From positions 2,797,001 through 2,861,000 of the forward strand of contig NC_082604.1 of NCBI RefSeq assembly GCF_030936135.1: 64,000 nucleotides of DNA. Reading direction: 5' to 3'. A model generated the notes under the pieces. That model was not told where the DNA came from. It worked only from the letters and a program-made list of their open reading frames with translations, and searched no databases. This document shows, piece after piece, positions 1 through 59,128 of the stretch (positions are counted from its first letter, which is position 1; each line of letters starts with the position of its first letter). A program made the translations under genes and the position numbers. Source of the stretch: Gavia stellata (lineage: Eukaryota > Chordata > Aves > Gaviiformes > Gaviidae).

Positions 1-2930
1 AAATGACATCTCGTTCCAGCTGGGATGCAGGCAAAGCTGGTGACTGGTTAGCCCGCAGGGAAAAAAAAAACACAGGGGCCGGAGCCTGCAGCCGTATAAA
101 CCCGTATCAGCGAGGCGAGGCTCCATCGGGGACTGCCCCGGGACGGGTAGCTGCGCGGCGAGGGCAGGACCAGCCCAAGCCCTGCCCCAGCTGTGCTCTG
201 CTAAGCGGCTCGGGCTCTGCTAGCGACCCCGCACCGCGGCCCGGGCTCCCCGGCCGTCCTTCGGAGCCCCATTAAGCCATCAAGCTGTCAGTAGGGCTCT
301 TCCAGACCCGATTAAAAGGCCATTCCCAGGCAAGCTACTTTGGGAATTTTAAGCACTGGCTGTAAATGTCTTTTGGTTACTTAAGGGGAAAACCCTGGGG
401 CAACCCATGTAAGGGATATACCTTTCTCTGCGCCCCAAATCCCAGAGGACTTAAGAAACGTGAACATTCATTTAAACCCCACTGGTAGCCCATTAAATCA
501 AGTATCTACTCAATTAAGGACACACAAACGTCAGATCGACCCTCCGTCACTGCTGTCCATTTGCGTCTTGCATGTCCAAAGACCTGCCAGGAGGCTGGAT
601 TTTATGGCAGAGGCGCTCTGGTTTCATTTGTCAGGATGGGCTTGGCAAAAAAAACCCCAAAACACCCAAAAACCCCAGTTACTCTGGGCTTGCCGTTCTC
701 CCCGTGTACAAAGTATGAGGCAAATCTCACCGTGCGTATGTGAGCCCGGGGCAGCAGAGTCCTGTCTGCAGGGACCTGGAGCCGTCACCACGAGCACGTT
801 GAACTTACTTGTTCAAAAAAACCCTATAGCAAAAAACATCAGCTCTTAATGACCCTGGAGACGCAGCAAGAACTCAGAAAGATCTCTTGATAGCAGCCAT
901 GAGAAAGCCCCACATCAGCAGTACCAGTGATGGGAGAATTACAGGGCAGCGGAGACCTCAGGGACGTGCCAGCCGCACCTACAGCTGAACCAGCGGACGC
1001 CTCCCTCGCCATAAGATTGCCCCAAAACCACAGGGCATGGGAAGCCCGCACCCCCCCACCTCAAAAGCTCTCCCAGTAGCAGCTCCTCTTTCTGAACCCC
1101 AAATACCTGGGTGGCAGTTGCGTATTTCTAAATCTTTACAAAACTTTCCCGTTTTAGCCCTCGTCATCGGCTGGAGGACGTTCCCTGTGGTCACCCAACG
1201 CCGGCCCGGACAGCTACCCTCAGGAAGCATCACCTGGATGTGCTGCGTGGTCCCAGCTGGATAAAATGCCCGAGCGCAAAAGGAAGAATCCATTTTCCTG
1301 CAGTCGTTGGCAATACTCCTTAAGGCAAGCAGGTTCGAGCTGAGCATCAGCCTTTTAATCGACAGGCTCCAGCAAGACTCGGGAAGCGAGGAGCCGCCGT
1401 GCTCCCCCAGTGCGGACGGCAATTTCATCCCAGTCAGCGCTTCCAGCGTGGCTTCCCCGAGCAATTGCGCATGAGGGCTTTGAAACGTATTTCATGGAAA
1501 AACCCGTGCCAAGAAAATTCCTTCTCCTGGCTTTTTGCAGCAAGCAACCTCGGATAGGGATCGCCGAGAATAAAGTCACTTCATTTACAAACCGGAGAGC
1601 CAAATCTGATAGACATCAAAATTCGAGGTAAGTCAAGGAGCGATGGAGCGCTGCCAGTTCCCCAAATGAATATTCATGGCAAATATTCACCCAGCTCCAA
1701 GCTGAAGAGAAACCGGCAGCAGAAAGGCCGCCCCAGGGAAGGGGAAGGAACGGGATCAGGCTTATTTCATCATTTTTATTGAGTGCAATTCTCTCTTTAG
1801 TACAATATTCTCTGAAAGTTACTGTTACAAACTCCGACAATTTCAACACAATCAACAAATTGGGGAAGGGGGGGTGGGGAGAAGGGCAAAAAAAATTACA
1901 AGGGGTGAAATCTGTTACAGACATCTCACTGGTTATGTACAGGACAGGGTACGGCCGGCTGGCACAGGGCACGCCGTGGCTCGGGGGGGACGGGGCTCCC
2001 GGGGTGCTGCGGAGACCTCCCGGATCATCATCTGGTGGGTGGCGGGGGGGAGCGGTCCGGGGGGACCGGTGTCAGTCCCCTCTCTGGCGCGGCTGCCCGG
2101 CTGCAATGCTGGACTCAGGCCCCTGCAAGGCAAGAGGGAGGGAAACGAGAAGAAGGTGAGAATAAGCATGTCCCGTGCTTAGAAATGCAGCAGCTCCCCA
2201 AAAACGCAGGCTGCTCCTTCGCAGCTGAGACCCGCCTCGACACCGAGCCCCCCGCCGTAACCCCCTGCTCCGCGGCCGGTGGGGACTGCACCCCGCGAAA
2301 CCCAAAGACTTCTTACAGCAGCTACAGCCTCTCCAAAAAAAAAAAGGCAAAAGAAAAAAAAAAAAGCAGTGATTAATTAATATGCTGTCAGAAAAACGAC
2401 AATTTCACTGAAAGGTCTCAATTTTTCCTTGGGGGAAAAAAAGGAATGGAAGAGACACATTTCTTTGTGAAGCCGAGATGCTTCAGGGAGCGGAGGCTGA
2501 GACTCGATTTTGGGGGCGGGAGGGTTACCGTGTCCCCCAGCAGTGAAGATGCTTTTTTTTCCTGCCTCCCACTGCAATATGAGCACCCCCGGGTCTAAAG
2601 CAGGAGCAAACCACCAGGCACCATGAAATTGCTTTTTCCAAAGTAACAAAACCCACCCCTTTTCTCCACGGCCAGAAGGTCTCCAAACCAAGAGAGCAGC
2701 CCTCCTTCTCACCCTGCAACCAAGAAGTGCCGCGGAGCAGCGGAATCCCATTATTTAGCTGCTTCAGAGAGGCAAAGATGCTTTTAATATACAACTGCGC
2801 CTTGGAAACATAAAGGCACCACATTAAATAACAGAGCAACTGACCGCTGCGTCCCTTTGCCCGGCCACTGATAACCGGGGCTCGCTGGCGTAATGATTGC
2901 CAGGCATCACTGTGCCTCTCCGAACATACC
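1..2930. other. Intergenic / far 3' flank, left end
   Basis: No protein-coding gene is recognised. 100-270 is very GC-rich and CpG-containing. 1740-1960 resembles the 3' end of a minus-strand transcript, with a sense AATAAA at 1780-1775. 2330-2480 is A-rich with a TTAATTAA. Everything else is unassigned. Confidence 0.6.
1755..1960 (-). terminator. Candidate polyadenylation region, minus strand
   Basis: On the minus strand, AATAAA at 1780-1775 sits in a context like a vertebrate mRNA end (gcactcaataaaaatgatga). A moderately AT-rich stretch free of simple repeats precedes it. It could be a very distal EPHB1 end or the end of an unannotated transcript. A strong GU-rich downstream element is not obvious. 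Confidence 0.25.
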
Positions 2931-4689
2931 GATGCTTTCAAAAAACATCTCCAGCTGTGTCTGACATTTCACTCCTATTAAAATTCATCATTCTCCTGAA
3001 TGAAAATAATTTTTTTAGCAAACCCAGGTAGTAATGAAACTTTTATTTAGTAATTTAGTGTTGGGCAGAAAAAGGGGCATGGGAGAAAGGGTAAGAGAAA
3101 TTGAGATTATCTCAAAACAAAAAAGAGCTTTGGCTGGGGGAAAAGATATCGCCGTGTATTTCTTATGCGCCAGGGTCCATTTTCGGTGCTGCGCTTGGAG
3201 ATTCGGTCTCACGGTTCCCATTAACATTAGTGGGAGCAGAACAGCTAAACAGCTGGGAAAAAGCGACAACAGAAATACAAATAACGTTTTACAAAAGGCG
3301 GCAGACGCAGGGCGCAGCAGACGATGCTGAACATGCTGCTGAGCCAGGCAGGTCCCCGGGCACCGGTTTAAATTGGGGTGGTTGCACCCAAGTCAGTGGG
3401 GTGACAGTGATTTATATCGGCTGCAGATTCGGCCACATTAAAGCTGAAGCCGAGCGAGGGCTCCGGCCCCGGGCGCTGCTCCCGGCTCCGCCACCACCTT
3501 CCCCCCGCGGCCTTTCCCAGCTCATTTAGCCGCAGCCACCCAACCCATCCAGCAGCAGCAGAGCCAGGGAAGGTTTTTGGGGTTTTTATTCACCTGGGGA
3601 GCCTGTGCCTTCCCCAGGGTGGCGGCTGCCGGCTTGGCTCTCCCACGGCAGCTGCAGCCCTTCCCTTCATCCTCGCGAAAACGAGCCGGGGGCAGCTGTG
3701 GATGATTTGGGCTGATCCCAAAGGACTCGAGGGACAGGTCATGAGCATCCGGGGGAGGACGGGGAGGGGGCAGCGCGGTCGAACGTCCCCCAGGTACGCA
3801 GCCACCGAATCACCCCACCGTCACACATCTTCCTCCCCATGCTCCGACGTGGGAGCCCCTGCAAAGCGGCGCGGCGGGCTTTGATCTCAGCCTGTAAGTG
3901 CTGGCGTGACACAAACAGCAAGAAAAAGGCCACGTTTGTAAGATGAGAAGGCATCCTGCAAGGGAAGGTGTTATCAGCATCAGCGTGGCCGTAGGGGTGC
4001 AAACGGCACGGTTCGGATGCGGGCAGCGTACCGGCCCTGGAGCGCTCTCCCTTTCCGCACTCGTGGGAACGGGGCAGCCGGGACAGAATGGCAAATACCC
4101 AAACTGACCAAAGGATGGACGGCACTGCACACCCAGCTGCTATTCCCAAGTGCTGCTGCCGAAAAGGAGAGCAGCAGGTGGGAGCGGGGAAGGGATGGAG
4201 ACATGCATGGAGCTGCCCCCAGCTCTGGGAGCGCCCCAAAGCCATCGCCATATCACTAACCACTCCTGCGAGCCCTACCCAGGCACCGGCCCGACTACTG
4301 CCCTCACCCAGCCCTTTTGCACAGGGGACTCACACCTCACTGCCATTCCCCCGGGGCGCTGGGACAGGAGCCTCTCGGAGCCCCATCCCCATCTGGGGTC
4401 AGACACGGCGCTGCCGCCCGGGCACTAACCCCAGCCAGAAGACTGGACCCTGAGTCCCTGACCGCCGGCAGCCTCCGGCTGTGGACACCTCCCCAAAATA
4501 TTTAGGCTGGGGAATCTGAAAAGAGTTCACCCAAAGCGTGGTGGGGAAAAATAAACAAACTGCTGTGCCCACGTTTCGCAGCCACCTGCCTGTGGAAGCC
4601 CCCGCGAGGCTCCAGTCCACGTTTCCAACGCGAGGCTCACCTTGCTCCTTAGACAACACTTGGCATGGTCTGCACCTCCCGCCGTCAGT

Positions 4690-5155
4690 CCTGCTCGGCG
4701 CTAATTAGCATTGATAATTGCACTGATGGTGACCATAATTTTCCTGCCCTCTCTCCCTACCTTCACGCAAGGGTTCAATCGCCTAATGAGACCCCTGAGG
4801 ATAATCATCGAGAGAGGAGCAGGTTCACCCCCACCGTGATGTCAGCTCCTGGGCAACGTGCGGGGATGGGAGAGCAGAGAAGGGAAAGCCACAGCCCGGG
4901 CCAGCGGACGGGGAAAGCTGCCGAGCCTTGTTTACTTGGGGACACGGAGAAAAGTTCACTCCAATTAATTTTTGTAAGTGGATAGGCGTTAATCCCCCTA
5001 CACTTATCTAGAATTAACGCAGTCTTAAGTAGATTTTTGCCTAATCCACTTCCACGTCCGCCCCGAAAGGGCGCGTCTGTTTTGGGAACGAGCGGAGTTC
5101 AGCTAATCCACTTAAAATTCACGCGGCTGGTTTGTTCAGATTAACCTCCTCCAGC
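4690..5155. promoter_or_regulatory. Candidate downstream enhancer with TAATCCACTT repeats
   Basis: AT-rich islands within GC-rich flank. TAATCC occurs at 4990, 5042 and 5104. The last two lie in an identical 10-mer taatccactt, and a one-base-short inverted relative (aagtggata) is at 4976-4984. TAATCC is the core for K50 homeodomain factors (OTX, PITX, GSC, CRX), and CACTT resembles NKX2 cores. The function is inferred only from motifs. Confidence 0.35.
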
Positions 5156-5965
5156 ATTTCCCTCCAGAGACGGGCCAGGAGACCTCAACATCATCCCACC
5201 TCTGCCACCAGCGGGGCCACCCCGTCCACGGTCATCTCACCTAGCAAGACAGCTGGTTTCTTCTCCCCTTGCGGTCCATGTGTTAGGGACTGCTGGGACC
5301 CCGTGATACCCCTAAAACAGCCACTACAGCAGAGCCAGGCAGTGGGGGATGGACAGCCAGGGGCTGATGGCCAGAGGAAGGAGAGCAGAAGCAGCAGAGA
5401 TGCTCAGACACAGACGGGGAAGGAAGGGGCAGCTATGCCCAGGCTGGAGGGATGCTTGCAATGCTGCTCCGTGAAGGACAGCCAGTCAAAGCGGATGGCA
5501 CTGGGACACCGTCCCCAGAGTGCCAGCAGCTCTGACAACCCAGAAAGGCCCAGGTGAAGGGCACCATGGCCATCACAGGCAGATGCATTCCCCTCCCCAG
5601 CACTGATCTGCTTCTCTGACATGAACCAAGAGACCAGATTTAATGCCACGGATGCTTACAGTCCCCAAAGGCATGTGCCTGGTTCCCATCTCACATCTCT
5701 TCCCACCATGCGGAGCACAGGAGGCCCTCTCCTGACTGGAGCAGCCGCGTCTGCTCCTCTTCCCACGCCAAACCCTGGGATGGCAACACAGCCCAGCAGG
5801 GTCCAATGACAGATGGACACGAGCCAGCAGACCTCCCCCAAGACACAGATGCAGAACCAAAGCCCGAGAGCATCAAAAACAGGAGAGCACAACATGACAG
5901 CAGCTCTCCCACCTCCCAGAGACAGGTTTTGGAGGAGGTTAAGCACAGCTGGGACAGGCACAGCC

Positions 5966-6036
5966 ATCCCCCCATGGCAGGAGGGTTGGACCAGATGATC
6001 TTTAAAGGTCCCTTCCAACCCAAACCAATTCTGTGA
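5966..6036 (+). mobile_element. CR1 LINE 3' tail fragment
   Basis: About 70 bp matching the conserved end of CR1: catggcaggagggttggacc, then agatgatctttaaaggtccc, then ttccaacccaaaccaattct. Nothing upstream looks like CR1, so this is a very short 5'-truncated insertion or relic. Confidence 0.85.
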
Positions 6037-7129
6037 AAAACATAAGCCAGAACGGGAGCAACAGAGAAACCACCGACAGGGTGAAACAACTCGCCACGGG
6101 GGTCCCGTCAGTGTGGACTTCGCCTCTCCTCTGTCATTGCTCAAGAAGTTTCTGGCTCTTCCAAAATTGAGAGGAGACTCACTGAGAACCGCCGCAGAAG
6201 GTCTCCTTCAGGCTCTTTGAAAATAATCTGGAAGGCACCCAAGTCATAATTAGATCAGCATCCATCCTGGCAGGATCTTTCATAGAAGAGGCACCAAAGC
6301 AGATGATGACATGGGCATTAAATAACCCCCCGCGGCTCCTCGCACAGTGGGGACGTTACGGGAGCAGGAGACGCGCAGCACCTGGATGAGTGCATGAGCT
6401 GGATGTGAAACCCTGGCCCCAACCACCCACCTTCCCATCTGCAGTTTAAGGGCGATGGGTGGCCTTGGAGCTACAGTACGTTTGTCAGAGCTTGAAAATC
6501 TGTCGCAGGGTCTGTAAATCCATTCCTTGTCTTAGAAACCCATTGATTCTTTCTTTTTAAAGTCAAATTCAATGTTTAAGAGTAATGATTTCCAAGTGAA
6601 CATAGAGCGTCTCAAATATATCGGCGGCTTTTACGGATCGGAGGCAAAAGCCTTAATTCAGACCCTAACGAACACAAACGTGTCTGTCCCCACCGCAGAA
6701 CAACAGTGTTGGTGGCGAGTCGGTGCAAAATAACGTTCACAGGTGACGCCCAATGATTTATCCTCGGCCATGGGCCAGCTGCGATGCTCCCCTGGCTCCC
6801 ACAGGGATGTCCTCGGCCGGCAGGCAGGGATGCAGGCAAGGATGCAGCCAGCTTTTTTGATGAGACCTCTGCAAACCAAGCCTGAAACAACCCTTCCCTC
6901 CCTCCGAATCAAACACCCCGGAGCAGCATCCTCTGCACCAGCTCATCGGGAAGATGCCATCACCCCACAGAGGAGCGGAGAGCAGAAGAGAAGATCCCAT
7001 GTGGCTCGGGCCAGTGCGCAGGGAGCTCCTGGAGCAGAGACAGAGGAGAAGGGACGGGGGACGGGGGAACGACAGCCCTGTTTTCTCCTAGGGAAAGGAG
7101 CATTACAAGCACCAAAAGCTGACAGGCTC

Positions 7130-7460
7130 AGAAATAATGGTCTGAGCTCGCTCTTATTTAAAAACTGGCTGCCTGCTGTTTTCATCACAAGCCACGCTCT
7201 GACTTGGAGCAACATTTAAAATTAAATATACATAAGTGCTTTCAAAGAACTGTTAATTTGAAGGTCATTAAATGGCATAAAATACATTCCTTTTTTTTTC
7301 TAGAAAGAGGCACATAATAATGCTATTAATACATGCTCCTCTCCCACGTTCAAAAGCTCGCTCTCGCCCTGGATGTGCGAGTGGCTGAGTTCACCTTCGC
7401 TTGCAGCGGCACAATGTCTCCTTTTAATTACTGCTATTGAGAAAGCTGCTGCTGCTGCCT
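7130..7460. promoter_or_regulatory. Candidate conserved non-coding element, 3' flank
   Basis: A 330-bp AT-rich island with aaaattaaatatacataagt, aactgttaatttgaaggtca and ccttttaattactgctattg. It has no repeat structure. It could be an enhancer or part of a long EPHB1 3' UTR. Confidence 0.33.
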
Positions 7461-9034
7461 CCTCCATCGCATGCGGCGCAGCCCAACGGGGATGGGGTTG
7501 TATAAAAGACGCAGCAAAGCCCAAGGGGAAACAATGCAGCTGAATGCCAATGGGGATTTTTTTTTGGGGGGGGGGGAGGATGAGGGGAGCAACACAGCGG
7601 GGCTGGCACCAGAGGACGCAGAAGGGAGGGGGCAACGTGAAGCCAGTTGGCAACACCCAGTCCAGACGTGACTGTCTTGCCCACCGATTCTCACTCCAAG
7701 ACCTTGGGCCAAGCTCAGAGCAGGGGTTTTGCAGCAAAAAGGCCCTTTTTGGATGTAATGCTACATGCAGAAAAGACAAAGCCAACACAGACACACAAAA
7801 AAACACCCTAAAAAAGACACAAAAAGGCTGAGGTTTTTGCAGTTGCCACAGAAATGTAGAGAAGGAGCTGAAAACTGCAAAGTGTTTCTGTGAAAGGATG
7901 GGATCAGGGGCGAGCGTGAGGCGGGCTCACTCGAAGGCGACCCGGGCGAGCAGCCACATCTGTGCGCTGCTGCTCAGTGCAGAGGAGCAAGGCACCGTGG
8001 CCAAGCTTCAGCCACCCGCGTGACAAGGGCTGGTTAGAAGAGGTGGGATATGGGAATTGCCTGCCATGACAGAGCCCAGGAGATGTCAGATGTCGGCCGG
8101 CTGGGAAAGAGCAGCAGGGTGGCGAGAGCAACACCCCTGGCATTGCCAACGGGCACCGCTGTGGCCATGTGTCACCTCTCGAGGGCACTTCCCACCCTGA
8201 CCTCCTGCTGGTCTCCCTAGGTGAGACCTCATCCTAAGGTGAGCTTAGGATGGTGCACGAAGCTTCTCTGGGGCTGAGAGCGGTCTGGGAGGCATCACCT
8301 CCGGGGACAGCGCTGTCGGCATCCTCACCCAGTCCACGGAGCACCAGAGCAGCCCTTGACTCGCAGCGCGGTTCCGTTTCCCTTGCTTTCCGGCCAAAAA
8401 GAAGAGCAGGCGAGCGCTGGGCTGTGTTAGCTGTCGGCAGCATATAATGAGGGTTTGGAAGGCATCCCGCAAATTTTAGGAGGTCACAATGGACCCTCCT
8501 ACCATCCTGTTTCCTGCGCTGTGCAAACACCACCCCACTCCCAGCTGAAAGCCTCTCCCCGCTCCATCGGCAGCAGTCCTGGGACCCAGATGTGTTTCCT
8601 TCCCACGCTGGCGACCACAGCGCAAGTTCCTCCCCGGCCAGAAACCTGCCCGCAGCCACCCTCCCATGTGCAGGGAGAGCGATGGCGCTTTGTCGACGGG
8701 TGTTTTGCAGCATGGGTGAGCCGAGGGCCAGGGAAGGTGACGAGCATCGTCCGCCCCGGGAAATTGAACCAAGATGTAAAGCGAGACTCAGCATCTCCGA
8801 GAGCATCCAAGCACCTGGACAGCCGGTTTATCCGCTCGTAGGTACCCAGTCTGCTGGGCTGGATGGGCAGGACTGAACGCTTTATATTAAAGGTTTTAGA
8901 TTAAAAAAGGGCTGTGATGCCATCGCATCATCCCTTCAGCCCCAGGCGCAGAGCGAGAAGGACGCCGAGCGGGGCTGCAGGACCAGCTGCCTCGCAGGTG
9001 CTTGCACGGCCAGGCGACACGCAGCAGGGGACTC

Positions 9035-9475
9035 ATAAAGGTGGAGTTTTGATATTTAGCCTGTGTCGCTGTCATTCATTTCTTTAAATGCCTTTAGCTT
9101 CCTTCTAATAAAAGAGAAATCATAAAAAAAACCCACAAAGGATCCTTCACCGCCAGCGAATATCAATGCGCTGAGGCGACGTATTAGTATGCACGGCGCC
9201 CGCTCCATCTGCATGTTGTATTCGGCGTGACAACATCCTGGAATACAGATTTGGGCCATGAGTATCCCGAGAGGTATTAGCAATCGTCTATCAGACAGGA
9301 CGAGGAGTAGTCCCTGCTGTTGTAAACAAGGGGTGTTTTTCTCTGCCTCTTTCTCTGGGGGTAATTCAGCGATTTGAAACAAGCTCATTCCTGCATCTTG
9401 TTAGTTCCTGTTCCTCAGCAGAGCAGTGGGTTATCTTCCTTAGATGATTAAAGAAATGGAATTGGAGGTGTAAAG
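9035..9475. promoter_or_regulatory. Candidate conserved non-coding element, 3' flank
   Basis: About 440 bp of balanced, non-repetitive sequence with many ATTA/TAAT cores (for example tattagtatg, gaggtattagcaatcg). It lies immediately left of the minisatellite and differs in texture from the C-rich flank around it. Confidence 0.33.
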
Positions 9476-9705
9476 AGCACCCCATCGCCAGGGTCCTTCA
9501 TCTGCTGGTGGTGTCAGCCGCCATCCTTCCGAACGGAGCACCTGCTCCCCACGGGACACACGGAGGTTCCCCAGCCAGAGAGCACCCCGATGGCCCCAGC
9601 ACGGGGGACAATGCGCAGACCCAGGACATGTGGACAGGCGCTGGCAGCAGGCTGAGGAAGGGCTTGTCCCCTTGTGTTCGGTGGCAGCAAGCAAATCTGG
9701 TGAGG

Positions 9706-10068
9706 CATCTCCATGGTATAGATGGACGTTGGCCAATCCAATGGTGCAGATGGACGTGGAGCAATCCCATGGTGTGGATGGATGTGGGGCATCCCCATGG
9801 CAAGGACGGACAAGGGGAAAACCCAAGGCGCAGGTGGACATGAGGCATCCTCATGGCACTGATGGACACGGGGCATCCCCACGGCACAGACAGATGCCAG
9901 CACCCCCATGGCACAGACAGACACAAGGCATCCCCATGGTACAGCTGGATGTGGGGCATCCCCATGGCGCAGGAGGATGCGGGACAACCCCGCCACACGG
10001 ATGGCTTCAGGGCATCCCCATGGCGCAAGCAGATGGGGGGCATCCCCACGGCGGGGACAGATGAGTGT
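9706..10068 (+). repeat. 28-bp minisatellite, about 13 units
   Basis: Tandem array with unit near catccccatggcacaga/tggatgtgggg. Unit starts are at 9706, 9733, 9762, 9790, 9818, 9846, 9874, 9901, 9929, 9957, 9985, 10013 and 10041. Most units are 28 bp, two are 27 and one is 29. Units differ at several positions, so the array is old. Because 28 is not a multiple of 3 and the unit rarely makes stops, long open frames run through it on both strands. These are repeat artefacts. Confidence 0.93.
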
Positions 10069-10254
10069 GGAGGACGGAGGGTTTCTCGTACATGGATGAG
10101 CCACCGCGCCACCAAACTACAGCAGGGACCGGCAGTCCTCGAGGCACGGCTGGGCAGCCCACCAGCACCACCGCTCCCCCTGCCACATGGGTGCTGCCTG
10201 CTGCCAGCGCGGTGCCTGCAAGAGCGCGGTGATGGATCATTACAACTCGCACAC

Positions 10255-10640
10255 AACCGTCTAAGTAAAAGCCTTATTAAGAGTTCATTCATTTTATAAA
10301 CTCTCGGCGCGATCCACAGAGGGAAGTTAGATTGCCCAGTCTTACAATATTCTGTGTAAACACTGACATGCGTCTAGTAATTTTAACTAGATCAATTTGC
10401 AAAGGAGACCAGCGGTGGAACAAGAAAAAAAAAAAAATCAAATTAAACATGGGGAAACATTCACTGGGAGAGGCTTGAAGGAAGCGAGCGGAAAAATACA
10501 GAGAAGGACGGACGGATGGACAGGGAAGCACACAAGACAAATGGACCTACCTCTGAAGCCATGAAACCTAAGTTTGTAAATCAATATCAAAATCCTTAGG
10601 TCCGCAAGATGGGGAAAAAAAGTCCTCCGTAGCCATCTTC
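10255..10640. promoter_or_regulatory. Candidate conserved element or distal 3' UTR block
   Basis: AT-rich stretch with aagccttattaagagttcat, tagtaattttaactagatca and an A-run at 10425-10437. It lies about 1.1 kb beyond the EPHB1 stop codon on the sense side, so it may be transcribed as 3' UTR. Confidence 0.33.
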
Positions 10641-10999
10641 CGCACATCACTGAGGCTCTGGAGGCCTTAGCAGTCTGTTTTCTCCTCCAGCAGTCACCAA
10701 CCCAGTCACAACCATGCGGCAGCTCCTCTGGTCCTGTCCCGTCCCCGCCGCGCCGGCCGGCCCTTGGCATCCTCCTCCCCGCTTGCAGGATGCCGAGCGC
10801 TTGCTTCACTGTTGGGCGCTTCCCTGCTACCTCCCACTCCCGGGAGCTGCGGGTACAACCCCCAACCCCGTCCGGGCTGGGAACCGGCCGGCCGCTGGCC
10901 GCAGGGTCGGTGGTGATCTTCGGTTACGGACAAGCAGTGAGTCCACGGTAGGTTGACAACGTACACATGCGCACGAGCGCACACACACACGGGAACACC

Positions 11000-11788
11000 T
11001 CTTTCTGTTTTCCAGGATGGATTTTTTTTTTTTTAATCCTTTTTTTTCCTTTTTGCAAAAAAAATGCAAGCAAAAGAGAAAAAAAAAAAACCCAAGGTTT
11101 TCTATTGAAGGTACATCTCTTCTTCAATATGAAGACATTAACTGGATTGAGTCGGATCCCCCATGCAGTGGTCAGCGAAGTCCTTTGGTAGTTGCCGGAG
11201 CGGCACCCGGGTAGGACAGCAGGGAGCTGTAGAGACATCTGAGGACGCTTCCACCCGGTCCATGAGCAGAGAGGGGAGCGGGGTTAGCAGGGAGGGCCGG
11301 GGCAGGGCGGGAGGGCGAAAAAAGAAAAGAAAAGGAAGGTGGTTTCTCCGGATGGAACACTCCATCTTGTGCCTCTCCCTTCCCCAACAGCCCCTTCCTC
11401 CTTCTCAGTTTCAACCACTGCTCACTGGTGGTGGGATTGGAGTCTGGTCTCTAGGGTTTGGGTTTGCTTCCCCAACGCACATTGGTTTGTCTTCATTGTT
11501 TTTTGTGGTTTTTTGTTTTGTTTTGTTTTTTAAATATATGATTTGTACATATTTATATGTATTTATACGCTGTTCCCCATGACATTGGTAAGTGTGCTTC
11601 TGTTGGTGAGGAACGGAAGTCACCAGTCAGAGATGAGTCCCAGGAACATCCTTCGTCTGCGGTCACAGTCCCCAGGCAGCGGCAGCACCTCTCCAAACGC
11701 TGCCCCGCAGCGCCCATCAGTTCCTCCCCTCCCACCTCTGCCCCTCGCTGTGTGCCCTCCCCGTCCCCTCCCCGTCGAACGAGGGACG
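11000..11788 (-). other. EPHB1: EPHB1 proximal 3' UTR (distal end uncertain)
   Basis: Non-coding sequence directly after the stop codon. It includes an AU-rich stretch (11520-11570) and an A/T-tract region (11020-11095) with a variant ATTAAA hexamer on the sense strand at 11037-11032. I see no canonical sense AATAAA between the stop and about 3590. The UTR therefore either ends at a variant signal or runs much further. The 11000 boundary is a guess. Confidence 0.5.

Positions 11789-59128
<47,340 letters not shown>

Larger units (their letters stand above)
2935..9700. other. 3' flank of EPHB1, non-coding
   Basis: No gene is seen. GC-rich unassigned DNA alternates with AT-rich islands: 2935-3125, 4690-5155, 6470-6760, 7130-7460 and 9035-9475. 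One short CR1 tail is at 5966-6036. Parts could belong to a long EPHB1 3' UTR, which the sequence alone does not decide. Confidence 0.6.

Noticed and set aside
100..270. GC-rich, CpG-containing stretch as a promoter CpG island
   Set aside because: It is short, with no exon or transcript signal beside it. Similar composition occurs throughout the locus.
4765..4800. tRNA B-box-like ggttcaatc at about 4775-4783
   Set aside because: No A-box at the right distance and no cloverleaf pairing.
9706..10068. Possible CRISPR-like array
   Set aside because: Units are contiguous with no unique spacers, and this is a vertebrate genome.
9498..10292. Periodic 264-codon minus-strand protein
   Set aside because: The periodicity is that of the 28-bp minisatellite. 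The frame is open because the unit lacks stops, not because of coding selection.
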